Shown here piece by piece: positions 19,243 to 27,757 of a stretch of 54,796 bases of DNA. Under the pieces are notes generated by a model. It saw only the letters and a program-made list of their open reading frames with translations, was not told the DNA's origin and ran no database searches. The stretch is from assembly GCA_003212555.1 (NCBI GenBank), contig QCPK01000006.1:1-54796 (forward strand), in the 5' to 3' direction. The position numbers and the translations under genes are program-made. Source of the DNA: Prochlorococcus sp. AG-436-K22 (GTDB lineage: Bacteria > Cyanobacteriota > Cyanobacteriia > PCC-6307 > Cyanobiaceae). How positions within the stretch are numbered: position 1 is the stretch's first letter; each line of letters starts with the position of its first letter.

Positions 19243-20628
19243 TTAAACCGCTTCAGCTGTTGGGAAAAATATTGTAATGCCTCTATCTCGGCTTCTAGCC
19301 ACCCTTCCACCAAGGCTTTCCAACAATCGTTGAGTAGCAGCTTGAGTCAATTGCAAACTTCCTGTATTTGGATCCCAACTCAAAACAGTTCCAAAATCAG
19401 AATTTTGATCAGTAAGTTTTTGATAAGACTCTTTCGAATAAAATGCAGATCTCGTGATTTTTAACTTTAATCTTTGCCCTGCTGGTCTCAATTCCAAATT
19501 CAAAGACCCACCAGGCTGAATACCCCTTGTATTTCTATCAATCAAACCACCAAGCATCAATTCAAGCTTCTCAGAATCACTAAGAACGGGTGGTAAATCT
19601 GGCGTAAGATCTAAGTTTAATTTAATTCCGCGTCGTTCAAGTTGAGCTTCCCATACTGGTGAAAGGATCTCAAGAATCCTAGCAAGATCAGTTTTTGCTA
19701 AATCTGACTTGGAACAGTGATTTCTTTCAAGTTCTACAGCATTAAATATCAAACCAAATCTATCAATTTGTTCTGTACATTCTGCATCAATTTCTTTGAG
19801 TCTAGAAATAGCCAAATCCGGCAAGTCTCTTCTTCGCAAGAGTGATCGAATAAGCGTTCTAATCGTAGCTAAGGGAGTTCTAATTTCATGAGTAAGAGCT
19901 TCCAATAAGGAGATCTCTCTACTGGCTTTAGGGTCTATATCATCTTCTGAGTTCTTATCTAAATCCTCTTGATAGGTTTGAATATTTACACTGGGTGCCA
20001 TTTCTGCCAATCTTGCAGCGATAAGAGGCCAGAAAATCTTGCCAATGTCATCATTACTCCTAAGTTCCCCTAAATCAGCTAAAGAATCACGAATCTCTCT
20101 AGCTTTCTCTGGATGCTCCAGATTTAATCTCTTATCCAATATTTTTAACACATCGGTCAAAGTTTCAGGATCACTTCTCATGATCAAATTTCGTTCTCCT
20201 GGATTACCTTGCAAAGCAAGAGCAATCTGAACATCTTGAGTGATAATTATTAATAATGGATCGCAACCATCCTCTTCTCTTAAAGGCAATCTCCTAAATC
20301 TGTTAACACTTTCAACCTTTTGATTTTTAATTAATCTAACAGAAGTGGGTAATAATAGTCCTGTTTTATAAGGATTAATAAGTGGTAATTCCTCAGGTAC
20401 CCAAACCCATCCATCTAATTTCTCAAGCAATCTAGATTCATATAGTGCAGGTAAAGGTGACGCCAGCCATAAGCCTTTTTTAAAATCCATAGGCAATAAG
20501 ATCTGATCTTGAAGAGTATCCAATGCTGCCCACCACAATCTCCTCGCAATTTGCTCATCGACTCGTCCAAGAGGCACTCCATAAGCCATTCGTTTATGAA
20601 TAGATCTAATTGAAACTTGATTAATCAC
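19243..20628 (-). CDS. Histidine-kinase-like sensor with a degenerate ATP-binding domain
   Basis: A 461-aa soluble protein without membrane helices. A unique N-terminal region (1-230) is followed by a HisKA dimerisation helix with THEIRTP, phospho-acceptor His247. The catalytic domain is poor. The N-box segment reads GLIDRNTRGIQPGG, with Arg365 where Asn is expected, and no DxGxG G1 box or GxGLG G2 box is visible. It may be a pseudo-kinase, or it may use a divergent site. The start is GTG 20628, sharing one base with the rodA stop (TAGTG), so it is translationally coupled to rodA. The partner regulator is not in the window. Confidence 0.75.
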   Translation of the reverse strand: MINQVSIRSIHKRMAYGVPLGRVDEQIARRLWWAALDTLQDQILLPMDFKKGLWLASPLPALYESRLLEKLDGWVWVPEELPLINPYKTGLLLPTSVRLIKNQKVESVNRFRRLPLREEDGCDPLLIIITQDVQIALALQGNPGERNLIMRSDPETLTDVLKILDKRLNLEHPEKAREIRDSLADLGELRSNDDIGKIFWPLIAARLAEMAPSVNIQTYQEDLDKNSEDDIDPKASREISLLEALTHEIRTPLATIRTLIRSLLRRRDLPDLAISRLKEIDAECTEQIDRFGLIFNAVELERNHCSKSDLAKTDLARILEILSPVWEAQLERRGIKLNLDLTPDLPPVLSDSEKLELMLGGLIDRNTRGIQPGGSLNLELRPAGQRLKLKITRSAFYSKESYQKLTDQNSDFGTVLSWDPNTGSLQLTQAATQRLLESLGGRVARSRDRGITIFFPTAEAV

Positions 20629-21908
20629 TAACTTCTAGTAAATAATTTTGTTCTACGAGAAACAGATAAGCAAAGACCTAAAGCAACAAAAGCTACAATC
20701 AATGCCGTTCTTCCATAACTCATAAATGGTAAAGGAATTCCAGTTATAGGTCCAAGTCCAATCGTCATAAAAATATTTACAACAACCTGGAAAATAATCA
20801 TTGTTGCTATTCCTACAACAACTAAAGATTCAAATTTTGTTCGTGCTTCTCTTGCAATTTTTAAAAGACGGATAATTATCAAAAAGAAAACCAATGAAAC
20901 AAATAAAGTACCCACAAAACCTAATTCTTCGCCTAAAGCACTAAAAATAAAGTCTGTATGTTGTTCAGGAATAAAATTTAATTTTGTTAATTGACCTTGC
21001 AATAAACCAGTACCAAATAGACCACCTGAACCGATACCTATTGTGCTTTGTATGAGATGATACCCGCCACCAAGAGGATCCTTAGCCGGATCAAGAAATA
21101 AAATCAATCTTTCTCTTTGGTAATCCTTAAGAAAATGAGTCCAAAGCCAAGGTGAAATAAATGCAATCCCACCCAAACTTGCCATAATTAAAGAAGAGCT
21201 TAAGTATTTTTTTGGCAATGAACGATATGCCAAAAAACCCATAAAAGGAATCCAGAAAATCAAACCTGGCCGAAAAACTCCCACTAAAATAGAAGTGCAA
21301 ATTCCAGACAAGAAAAGCAAAACCCATTCCAAAGGCATGCCAGACCAGTAAAGCATTACTAATAAAACTGCTCCAAAAACCAAAGACGTTCCTAGATCAG
21401 GTTGGATGAAAACTAAAATCCAAGGTATCAGAATTACTCCAAATGGTCTCCATAAACAAATTGGTGAATGGAATTTTTGATGGTCAAGAATTGATGCAAG
21501 AGAAATAATGACAATAATTTTAGCAATCTCCGATGGTTGAATATTAAAACCGCCAATATTTAGCCAACGTTGTGCACCTAGGGCAGAAGTGCCAATTAGC
21601 TTTACAGCAAAAAGGCTTGAGACTGTTATTAAGTATAACGGTAGTAAAAACTGTCGAAGTCTTTCAATATCTATTTTAGAAATACTATATGCAAGGATTA
21701 TTCCCACGACTGCAGTGATTGGATGATTTAGCCAATTCGCATAGAAGATCTGACGCTGAGTACTGGCAATTAATACACTAGAAATGGTAACAAGTATTAA
21801 AGGAAATAGCCAAATTATAAATTCAATATCTTGAAAATATTTCTTTTTAGATATTACTTTTGAAAAAATATTATGTTTATTAATTGATGAAAATAAATTT
21901 AAAGTCAT
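20628..21908 (-). CDS. rodA: RodA/FtsW-family peptidoglycan glycosyltransferase
   Basis: A SEDS protein that polymerises lipid II during cell elongation with a class B PBP. The 426-aa protein has about ten membrane helices and SEDS landmarks: IQPSEIAKI near residue 122, IQPDLGTSLVF in the middle, GSGGLFGTG, FIPEQHTDFIFSALGEELGF, and PLPFMSYGR near the C-terminus. A RodA assignment is preferred to FtsW because of the IQPDLGTS context and location; the two are hard to separate by eye. ATG start at 21908, 14 bases after the mrp stop. Confidence 0.9.
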   Translation of the reverse strand: MTLNLFSSINKHNIFSKVISKKKYFQDIEFIIWLFPLILVTISSVLIASTQRQIFYANWLNHPITAVVGIILAYSISKIDIERLRQFLLPLYLITVSSLFAVKLIGTSALGAQRWLNIGGFNIQPSEIAKIIVIISLASILDHQKFHSPICLWRPFGVILIPWILVFIQPDLGTSLVFGAVLLVMLYWSGMPLEWVLLFLSGICTSILVGVFRPGLIFWIPFMGFLAYRSLPKKYLSSSLIMASLGGIAFISPWLWTHFLKDYQRERLILFLDPAKDPLGGGYHLIQSTIGIGSGGLFGTGLLQGQLTKLNFIPEQHTDFIFSALGEELGFVGTLFVSLVFFLIIIRLLKIAREARTKFESLVVVGIATMIIFQVVVNIFMTIGLGPITGIPLPFMSYGRTALIVAFVALGLCLSVSRRTKLFTRS

Positions 21909-21922
21909 TATGGTTTATTTCA

Positions 21923-22993
21923 TCAAATATTCTGAACTAATTCTCTAACAAGTTGCTTAAATACTTGTGCAGTTATTGAATTAGGGTATTGAAGAACAGT
22001 TGGCAAATATTCTTTATGATCCTTTTCATCATAGATTTCTAAAGGCAGTTTAGCTAAAAGCGGCACCGAGTTTTCTTGTGAAAGAGTCTGACCTCCACCT
22101 GTACCAAACAAGGAATATTCTCTCTCTGGTTGATCAGGTGGTATAAACACAGACATATTTTCTATAACACCTAAAATTGGTACATTCATTTGCTTAAACA
22201 TAGCTAAACCTCTCCTGGAATCTTGTAGTGAAACTTTCTGAGGTGTGGTAACTATCAAAACACCACTCATAGGCACTGCTTGAGCAAGAGAAAGCTGAGC
22301 ATCACCTGTGCCAGGCGGCAAATCAACTACAAGGAAGTCTCTCGCACCCCAATCAGCTTGATAAAGAAATTGCCTAATAATGCCATTCAACATTGGTCCT
22401 CGCCAAATCACAGGTTGATTATCATCAATTAATAAACCCATTGAGACCATTGCAATTCCACAAGTTTCAAGTGGAATGATTTTTTGATCAGAACCACTGC
22501 CTATTACTTCTGGAGCTTTATCAGAAACTCCAAGCATAATTGGAATATTTGGACCATATATATCTGCATCAAGCAAACCAACTTTGTAACCATTTTGAGA
22601 CAAGGCACAAGCAAGATTTAAGGCAACAGTACTTTTACCTACTCCACCTTTCCCACTGCTAACGGCAACAACATGCTTAACATCTGGTATTGCCTGTAAA
22701 GAAGGTGGGGATTGACCATGCCCTGCATGGCCAATTTCCCCATTATTAGGAGAGGTATTACTTAATTCAATCTGAACAGAATCAATATCTTCGAAAGACT
22801 CAAGAATATCTTTAATTTCCTTAGCTATTCGATCTCTTTGAGCTTGAGCATAACTTGGGAGATTTAACCTGACAATAACCTTCGGGGAACGAACAATTAA
22901 CTGATCTATCCAACCAAGTTCCAATATTGAGCGATCACTGCCTGAATCTTTTAAGCAAGAAAGAGAATTCAAAGCTTCCTTATCAGTCAACAT
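21923..22993 (-). CDS. mrp: Mrp/NBP35-family iron-sulfur carrier ATPase (ApbC)
   Basis: A P-loop ATPase that carries and delivers Fe-S clusters. From ATG 22993 it is 356 aa, with an N-terminal DUF59/MIP18-like domain (about 1-90) and the deviant Walker A SSGKGGVGKST near 107-117. LLDADIYGPNIPIM and the PPGTGDAQ switch follow. The classical CxxC cluster ligands near the C-terminus are not obvious. A GTG at 23014 would add 7 residues and is less likely. First gene of the mrp-rodA-kinase run, and divergent from hemF. Confidence 0.92.
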   Translation of the reverse strand: MLTDKEALNSLSCLKDSGSDRSILELGWIDQLIVRSPKVIVRLNLPSYAQAQRDRIAKEIKDILESFEDIDSVQIELSNTSPNNGEIGHAGHGQSPPSLQAIPDVKHVVAVSSGKGGVGKSTVALNLACALSQNGYKVGLLDADIYGPNIPIMLGVSDKAPEVIGSGSDQKIIPLETCGIAMVSMGLLIDDNQPVIWRGPMLNGIIRQFLYQADWGARDFLVVDLPPGTGDAQLSLAQAVPMSGVLIVTTPQKVSLQDSRRGLAMFKQMNVPILGVIENMSVFIPPDQPEREYSLFGTGGGQTLSQENSVPLLAKLPLEIYDEKDHKEYLPTVLQYPNSITAQVFKQLVRELVQNI

Positions 22994-23071
22994 AATTTCA
23001 AAGCATCGTTTCACTAACTTTAATGAGGGTATTGCAATGATCTAGCCTCATAGAGAAATAAAAATAAAGCT

Positions 23072-24112
23072 GTGCCATCTTTAAACTTGCCGCATCCTCC
23101 CTCAGATTCTCGAGAAAGAGCTAAGGCTTTCTTAATAGAGCTGCAAGATACGATTTGTGCAGAGCTAGAAAACATTGATGGTGAAGGTAAATTTTTAGAA
23201 GAAAGTTGGGAGAGGCCTGAGGGTGGAGGTGGACGTTCCAGAGTAATGAAAGAAGGCAAAGTATTTGAGCAAGGAGGTGTGAACTTTTCAGAAGTTCATG
23301 GTGAAGAATTACCTCCTTCAATAATCAAGCAACGACCTGAAGCCAAGGGGCATAACTGGTTTGCCACTGGTACTTCAATGGTTCTTCACCCAAGGAATCC
23401 TTATATCCCAACAGTTCATTTAAATTATCGATACTTTGAAGCAGGCCCTGTTTGGTGGTTTGGAGGAGGAGCTGACCTTACTCCCTACTATCCATACTTA
23501 AACGATACGCGTCATTTTCATAAAGTTCTTAAGGAAGCATGCGATTCTATAAATCCTGAAGTTCACAAAGTATTCAAACCTTGGTGTGATGAATATTTTT
23601 TCTTAAAGCATCGCAACGAAAGTAGAGGCGTAGGAGGAATATTTTTCGATTATCAAGATGGATCAGGAAACCTCTACAAAGGTCAAAATCCTAATGGAGC
23701 TGCTTCAATTAGTTCAAAAACCCTTGGTGAGAAAAAACTATCATGGGAAGAGCTATTCTCACTTGCTAAAGCTTGCGGAAACGCATTTTTACCCTCATAT
23801 ATTCCAATTATTAAAAAGCGTCAAAACAAAGCTTTCTCAGACCGTGAAAGAAATTTTCAGCTATACAGACGTGGAAGATACGTTGAATTTAATTTAGTTT
23901 GGGATCGAGGAACTATTTTTGGTCTTCAAACAAACGGAAGAACAGAATCAATACTTATGTCTTTACCTCCACTTGCCAGATGGGAGTACGGATTTAAAGC
24001 CACTATTAACTCTAGAGAGGCACTACTTACAGATGTTTTCACGAAACCACAAGATTGGTTTTCAGATGAAAGTCTTGAAGAACAATGTCGTCCTTTTGAA
24101 GCAATAGATTAA
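23072..24112 (+). CDS. hemF: Coproporphyrinogen III oxidase, oxygen-dependent
   Basis: Oxidatively decarboxylates coproporphyrinogen III to protoporphyrinogen IX, on the shared route to heme, chlorophyll and bilins. The 346-aa protein is standard length. Seen: [12 protein letters not shown] near residue 50, [30 protein letters not shown] and the C-terminal [12 protein letters not shown]. The start is GTG 23072; the next upstream in-frame stop is at 23051 and no ATG lies between. Divergent from mrp with a 78-base gap. Confidence 0.96.
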   Translation: MPSLNLPHPPSDSRERAKAFLIELQDTICAELENIDGEGKFLEESWERPEGGGGRSRVMKEGKVFEQGGVNFSEVHGEELPPSIIKQRPEAKGHNWFATGTSMVLHPRNPYIPTVHLNYRYFEAGPVWWFGGGADLTPYYPYLNDTRHFHKVLKEACDSINPEVHKVFKPWCDEYFFLKHRNESRGVGGIFFDYQDGSGNLYKGQNPNGAASISSKTLGEKKLSWEELFSLAKACGNAFLPSYIPIIKKRQNKAFSDRERNFQLYRRGRYVEFNLVWDRGTIFGLQTNGRTESILMSLPPLARWEYGFKATINSREALLTDVFTKPQDWFSDESLEEQCRPFEAID

Positions 24113-24190
24113 AAACTACATCTACCAATTTAAAACCCAACTAATTCTTTTTTACATTTTTAATAAAATAGATCATCAAAAAAATCTTTC

Positions 24191-24745
24191 TCATATTGGA
24201 GAAGATGTTAAAGAAGCATCGCTGGCCAATTTCAGTGTTTTCGAAAGCTCAGCATCTATAGCAATCAATTCGTCTCTATGGGCACGTATTCTTAAAACGG
24301 TTCCTGAATCATTCAATGAGCTAATTAGTCTGATCTCAAAAGACTCTTGCCTAGAGGATCTAGTGCGATAAAACACACCCGCAAAAGGTCCTAAACCAGC
24401 CAAAATTAATGGCCACCAACTCAAACCTGGATAAAGCTGGAAAACAACTAATCCCAAGCAAGCTCCTCCTAACCCACACAACACAGAGAGAAAAATAGCA
24501 AGAGGTAGACTTGAGGAGACAGTTCCATTAAATTTTAGAATTCTCCTATCAACATCTCCTCCTTCCCCTCTCCAACCCCGCTCTTCCAACCAAGTACTCA
24601 AACCTTCAAGAACCGGAAGTGGTGGCAAAGGGGAAGAAATATTAACAACCGTTGTTCGATCTTTACTTGCTGCTCGAAGAAAAAATGCCAAGCCAATAGC
24701 TAATAATATAGTTAAAGTAAATGTCGAAATATATGATGCTTGCAT
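24191..24745 (-). CDS. Cofactor assembly of complex C subunit B (CCB2/CCB4-like)
   Basis: A 184-aa membrane protein. A helix at about residues 8-25, a short soluble stretch ending in WLEERGWRGEGGDVDRRILKFNG, two more hydrophobic helices at about 78-125, and a soluble C-terminal domain (about 130-184). This matches the cyanobacterial homologues of plastid CCB proteins, which help attach heme c(i) to cytochrome b6 of the b6f complex. Expected in the thylakoid membrane. The assignment is from general sequence resemblance and is moderately sure. ATG start at 24745. Confidence 0.65.
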   Translation of the reverse strand: MQASYISTFTLTILLAIGLAFFLRAASKDRTTVVNISSPLPPLPVLEGLSTWLEERGWRGEGGDVDRRILKFNGTVSSSLPLAIFLSVLCGLGGACLGLVVFQLYPGLSWWPLILAGLGPFAGVFYRTRSSRQESFEIRLISSLNDSGTVLRIRAHRDELIAIDAELSKTLKLASDASLTSSPI

Positions 24746-24946
24746 CCCTAAATGATCAAAAGCCTGTCTTAAATTTACCTGAAGACCTTAATTCCTACAA
24801 ATCAAGGCATATATTTGGAAGAAGGAACAAGTTATGAAAAATAAAACAGAGAATTGCTAGCAAATAACTTTATAAAGCTATTGACAAAAGTATAGAAAAA
24901 CTTTCTTATTAATAAATAGTCTAAGGTCAATTCTCTGTAAAAACCT

Positions 24947-25591
24947 ATGACCAGTTTTGCTAAAAAACCAGCAAGTTTTAAAGTCTTTATGAAAGACCTT
25001 GATGATGAAAGCACAAAAAGGTTTGGTAAAAAACCGGAATTAGCTATTGATTCTGAAGCAATGGGGCTTGTACATGGTCGAGATAGGCTTTGTCTAATAC
25101 AAATTTGTGATGATGAAGATAATGTTGCTTGTATAAAAATTGATCAAAGTCAGAAAAAAGCACCAAAGTTACAGTCCCTAATGGAGAACAAATCCATTGA
25201 GAAAGTTTTTCATTATGCAAGGTTTGATGTTGCTGCATTAGCTAGCAATCTAAATATCGAAGTGACACCAATTTTCTGTACTAAGATTGCTAGCAAAATG
25301 GGTAGGACCTATTCTCCTAGACATGGACTAAAGGAAGTGATTTCAGAACTTGTAGGAGTAGAGCTCGACAAACAAGCACAAAGTAGTGATTGGGGTCTAA
25401 TAGAGGAACTTTCTGAAAAACAGCTGGAGTATGCAGCTAATGATGTTCGATTCCTTCTTGCAGCAAAGACAAAGCTTAAAAATATGCTAATCAGGGAAAA
25501 AAGATGGGATATAACAAAACGATGTTTTGAATGTCTTCCAGTAATGTGTGAACTAGACAGATTGAGATTTAACAATATTTTTGAACATTAG
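24947..25591 (+). CDS. rnd: Ribonuclease D-like 3'-5' exonuclease
   Basis: A DEDDy exonuclease of 214 aa containing only the catalytic domain; E. coli RNase D (about 375 aa) has extra HRDC domains. Metal-site motifs are visible: IDSEAMG with Asp35 and Glu37, HYARFDVAAL, and the YAANDVRFL segment of the DEDDy type. The expected role is 3' trimming of tRNA or other small RNA. ATG start at 24947. A 201-base AT-rich leader contains TTGACA near 24879, compatible with its own promoter. Convergent with the next gene, 19 bases apart. Confidence 0.88.
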   Translation: MTSFAKKPASFKVFMKDLDDESTKRFGKKPELAIDSEAMGLVHGRDRLCLIQICDDEDNVACIKIDQSQKKAPKLQSLMENKSIEKVFHYARFDVAALASNLNIEVTPIFCTKIASKMGRTYSPRHGLKEVISELVGVELDKQAQSSDWGLIEELSEKQLEYAANDVRFLLAAKTKLKNMLIREKRWDITKRCFECLPVMCELDRLRFNNIFEH

Positions 25592-25610
25592 TAAATTGCT
25601 TCTAAAGGAA

Positions 25611-25880
25611 TTAATCCTCTACCATAAAATTTTCTTCTTCGGCAAGAGCTTCTAATAAAGAATCTAATGGATTAGTCATTCCTTTTTCGTCAGACGAAGA
25701 TTTTTTACGTGCTTCTGCTAATAATATTTCGGCTATTTCCTTGCGCGAAGAAATGTCTCTCGCACCTTTTTTGGCAGCTACAACATCTATTTTCTTTTTC
25801 GCAGCAGCAATGCTAATGGTTAAAAACGATGCTAATTCCGCGCAGATTTTTAAGTAATCATGTTCCTTAATACCTGACAT
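25611..25880 (-). CDS. Small conserved hypothetical protein
   Basis: An 89-aa soluble protein with a mostly helical, charged composition and an alanine/lysine-rich middle (SIAAAKKKIDVVAAKKGARD). The acidic C-terminus is LAEEENFMVED. No recognised domain, signal peptide or membrane helix. ATG start at 25880. It sits between rnd and the LpxB-related gene, 55 bases from the latter. Length, start and codon use look like a real picocyanobacterial gene, but I cannot assign a function. Confidence 0.6.
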   Translation of the reverse strand: MSGIKEHDYLKICAELASFLTISIAAAKKKIDVVAAKKGARDISSRKEIAEILLAEARKKSSSDEKGMTNPLDSLLEALAEEENFMVED

Positions 25881-25935
25881 AAATCGAAAATAAACTTAGA
25901 CATCTATCTTATTGGAAAAAGTCTCAAATTTTGAA

Positions 25936-27204
25936 TTATTTACTATGAAGACACTGCAAAATCCTCTTAGCCAAAGCTTCGCTTCCTCCAGACTTACCCA
26001 TCCGCCTTTTTCCTATAACAGATAAGCGCTCCCGTAAAAGGGAATCGTGAAGCAATAGCTGAACTGTTTTACTCAATTCAAAAGAATTCTGACAAGGAAT
26101 TACACTTCCACCTAACAATCGACTCTGTCTGATTGCAAATCCACTTTTAAATTGCGGTCCTTTACCAGGCAGTGAGACACTAGGAACTCCAAGCCCTACT
26201 AGTTGCTCAGTAGCAGTCCCAGCATTGGCAATACCAACCTCAACAAATCGAGACCACTCTTCAAATTTTCCAACACCAAGAACAAGTCTCAAATCATTCT
26301 TCTCAAAACAAGTATCTGTATCCATCTCAATGAGTGGAGAGCGAGCTTTCTTATAACCTTTATTCTTTAAAGAATCTTCTAACAACTGTATGGAAGGTTC
26401 TGAGCCAATAGCGACAAAAATAATCAATGGGGTCTTACTTTCAATTTGTTCAATAGCATTAAGCAATCGTGTAAAATTTGCCATAGCCTCTGGCATTCGA
26501 CTTCCACAAAGCAATATCAAACGTCTAAAATTTTTCAAATTAATAGGACGCACAACCGGCAGAAAGCCATCCATCATTGGGTTTCCTGGGGCGATAACTC
26601 TTACATTCTTTTTGCTTAATCCTCTAGCCGTTAATTTATCTCTTACTGCAACTATCTTGCATCGAAATGGTTTCATCAAGCTCCATTCCCAAGGCTCCCA
26701 TTCAGTACCTTTAAGTGAATGATAAAAATCACTCAACAATTTGGGTTTAAAGGTAGTCCATGTGTAATCACTTTTTGGAGTGCCAATAAATGCATAGTCT
26801 CCGCCACTACTCCACGCAAAAAAAAGCGGAAGTACATCACCTACAGCAACAATAAAAGTTCCATCTTTTGCAGCACTTCTAACAGACGACCAGTTTTTAA
26901 AATTTACCCATAGGAAACCTGCACACATATCTTGAATGAACCCGGTGATGCTTTGATTACTAAAGCCGCCACTAGGCAGCCTCAGTGAAGTCCCAGATTT
27001 AATCAACCATCGCTCTTTAATTGCATTCAAAAAAGTTCTGCCTTCTCCTACTAAAGAAATTACTTCCAACTTTAATTCCGGTTTTAATCGATGCAAAGCT
27101 TGCAATATTCTTAAAGCAATCAAATCTTCACCATGACCATTCGAAAGCACTAAAACATTTTTATTCTTTGGACTGATACGATCCAAAGGGGAGAAATTTT
27201 TCAC
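25936..27204 (-). CDS. Lipid-A-disaccharide-synthase-related glycosyltransferase
   Basis: A 422-aa protein from GTG 27204. It starts with the family signature VLVLSNGHGEDLIALRIL and has GT-B style segments (ILLCGSRMPEAMANF near the middle; VEVGIANAGTATEQLVGLGVPSVSLPGKGPQFK in the C-lobe). This fits the cyanobacterial LpxB-related family, not true LpxB. The frame continues upstream to 27363, but that part reads antisense through tRNA-Cys and is rejected. The GTG lies 7 bases from the tRNA 5' end, so its promoter would overlap the tRNA gene. Confidence 0.85.
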   Translation of the reverse strand: MKNFSPLDRISPKNKNVLVLSNGHGEDLIALRILQALHRLKPELKLEVISLVGEGRTFLNAIKERWLIKSGTSLRLPSGGFSNQSITGFIQDMCAGFLWVNFKNWSSVRSAAKDGTFIVAVGDVLPLFFAWSSGGDYAFIGTPKSDYTWTTFKPKLLSDFYHSLKGTEWEPWEWSLMKPFRCKIVAVRDKLTARGLSKKNVRVIAPGNPMMDGFLPVVRPINLKNFRRLILLCGSRMPEAMANFTRLLNAIEQIESKTPLIIFVAIGSEPSIQLLEDSLKNKGYKKARSPLIEMDTDTCFEKNDLRLVLGVGKFEEWSRFVEVGIANAGTATEQLVGLGVPSVSLPGKGPQFKSGFAIRQSRLLGGSVIPCQNSFELSKTVQLLLHDSLLRERLSVIGKRRMGKSGGSEALAKRILQCLHSK

Positions 27205-27210
27205 TCTCTG

Positions 27211-27281
27211 GGCGGCATGGCCAAGCGGTAAGGCAGAGGATTGCAAATCCTTTATCCCCAGTTCGAATCTGGGTGCCGCCT
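27211..27281 (+). tRNA. tRNA-Cys (anticodon GCA)
   Basis: A 71-base cloverleaf. Acceptor GGCGGCA pairs with TGCCGCC and the discriminator is T, as expected for cysteine. The anticodon loop is TTGCAAA (GCA) between GGA and TCC, and the T-loop is AGTTCGAATCT. It borders the gene-poor accessory segment to its right. Confidence 0.96.
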
Positions 27282-27757
27282 TCTTACCTTTCTTCTGACC
27301 GATCCCTTTGATCAGTTGCAAGAACTCAATTATTAGATCTCTCTTGCGGATTCTTTTCACCATCTAAAACGGTAGGGAAGCGGTAGGAAAGTTCGACCTT
27401 GGTTTTTAGAAACCCTTAAGGTACCTAAATTTTTGTACCTTTAACGGTATCAAGTATTCAAAAAAGTTCCAAATTTCTCTGTTCCAATGAAGATCTAAGG
27501 GCTGGCTGATCTTTATTGAGCACTTTTATTTGACGACTTTGGGTATACCATAAAACTACATTTCTTCTTTAGTGTACAAACAAACTATGAAACTGAGATG
27601 CTTTTTAGTATTCAAATAGACATTTTAGAGTCCCAGAACTGATACATCCCTCTGAAGGTATTAGGATGCTTCTCTTCAAATCTTGACTAATTTTTGTAAG
27701 TTTGTTTATTTTTTATCTTCTTGGCAATAGTTCGTGTAGAAAGCCAAGTTTATTGAG
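27282..27757. other. 476-base non-coding stretch next to tRNA-Cys
   Basis: No gene with a start was found. A minus-strand open stretch at about 27322-27417 (translation contains VELSYRFPTVLDGEKNPQ) has no start codon and could be a decayed fragment, but I cannot identify it. The motif GGTAGG recurs in close tandem near 27370-27390. AT-rich DNA continues to the end of the TPR gene. No second copy of the tRNA-Cys 3' end is visible here. Confidence 0.45.

Noticed and set aside
23121-23897. Additional frames inside hemF
   Set aside because: Out-of-frame shadows of a strongly supported hemF.
27205-27363. N-terminal extension of the LpxB-related protein
   Set aside because: This part is the antisense reading of tRNA-Cys plus flank (peptide PRFELGIKDLQSSALPLGHAA); the real start is after it, GTG 27204.
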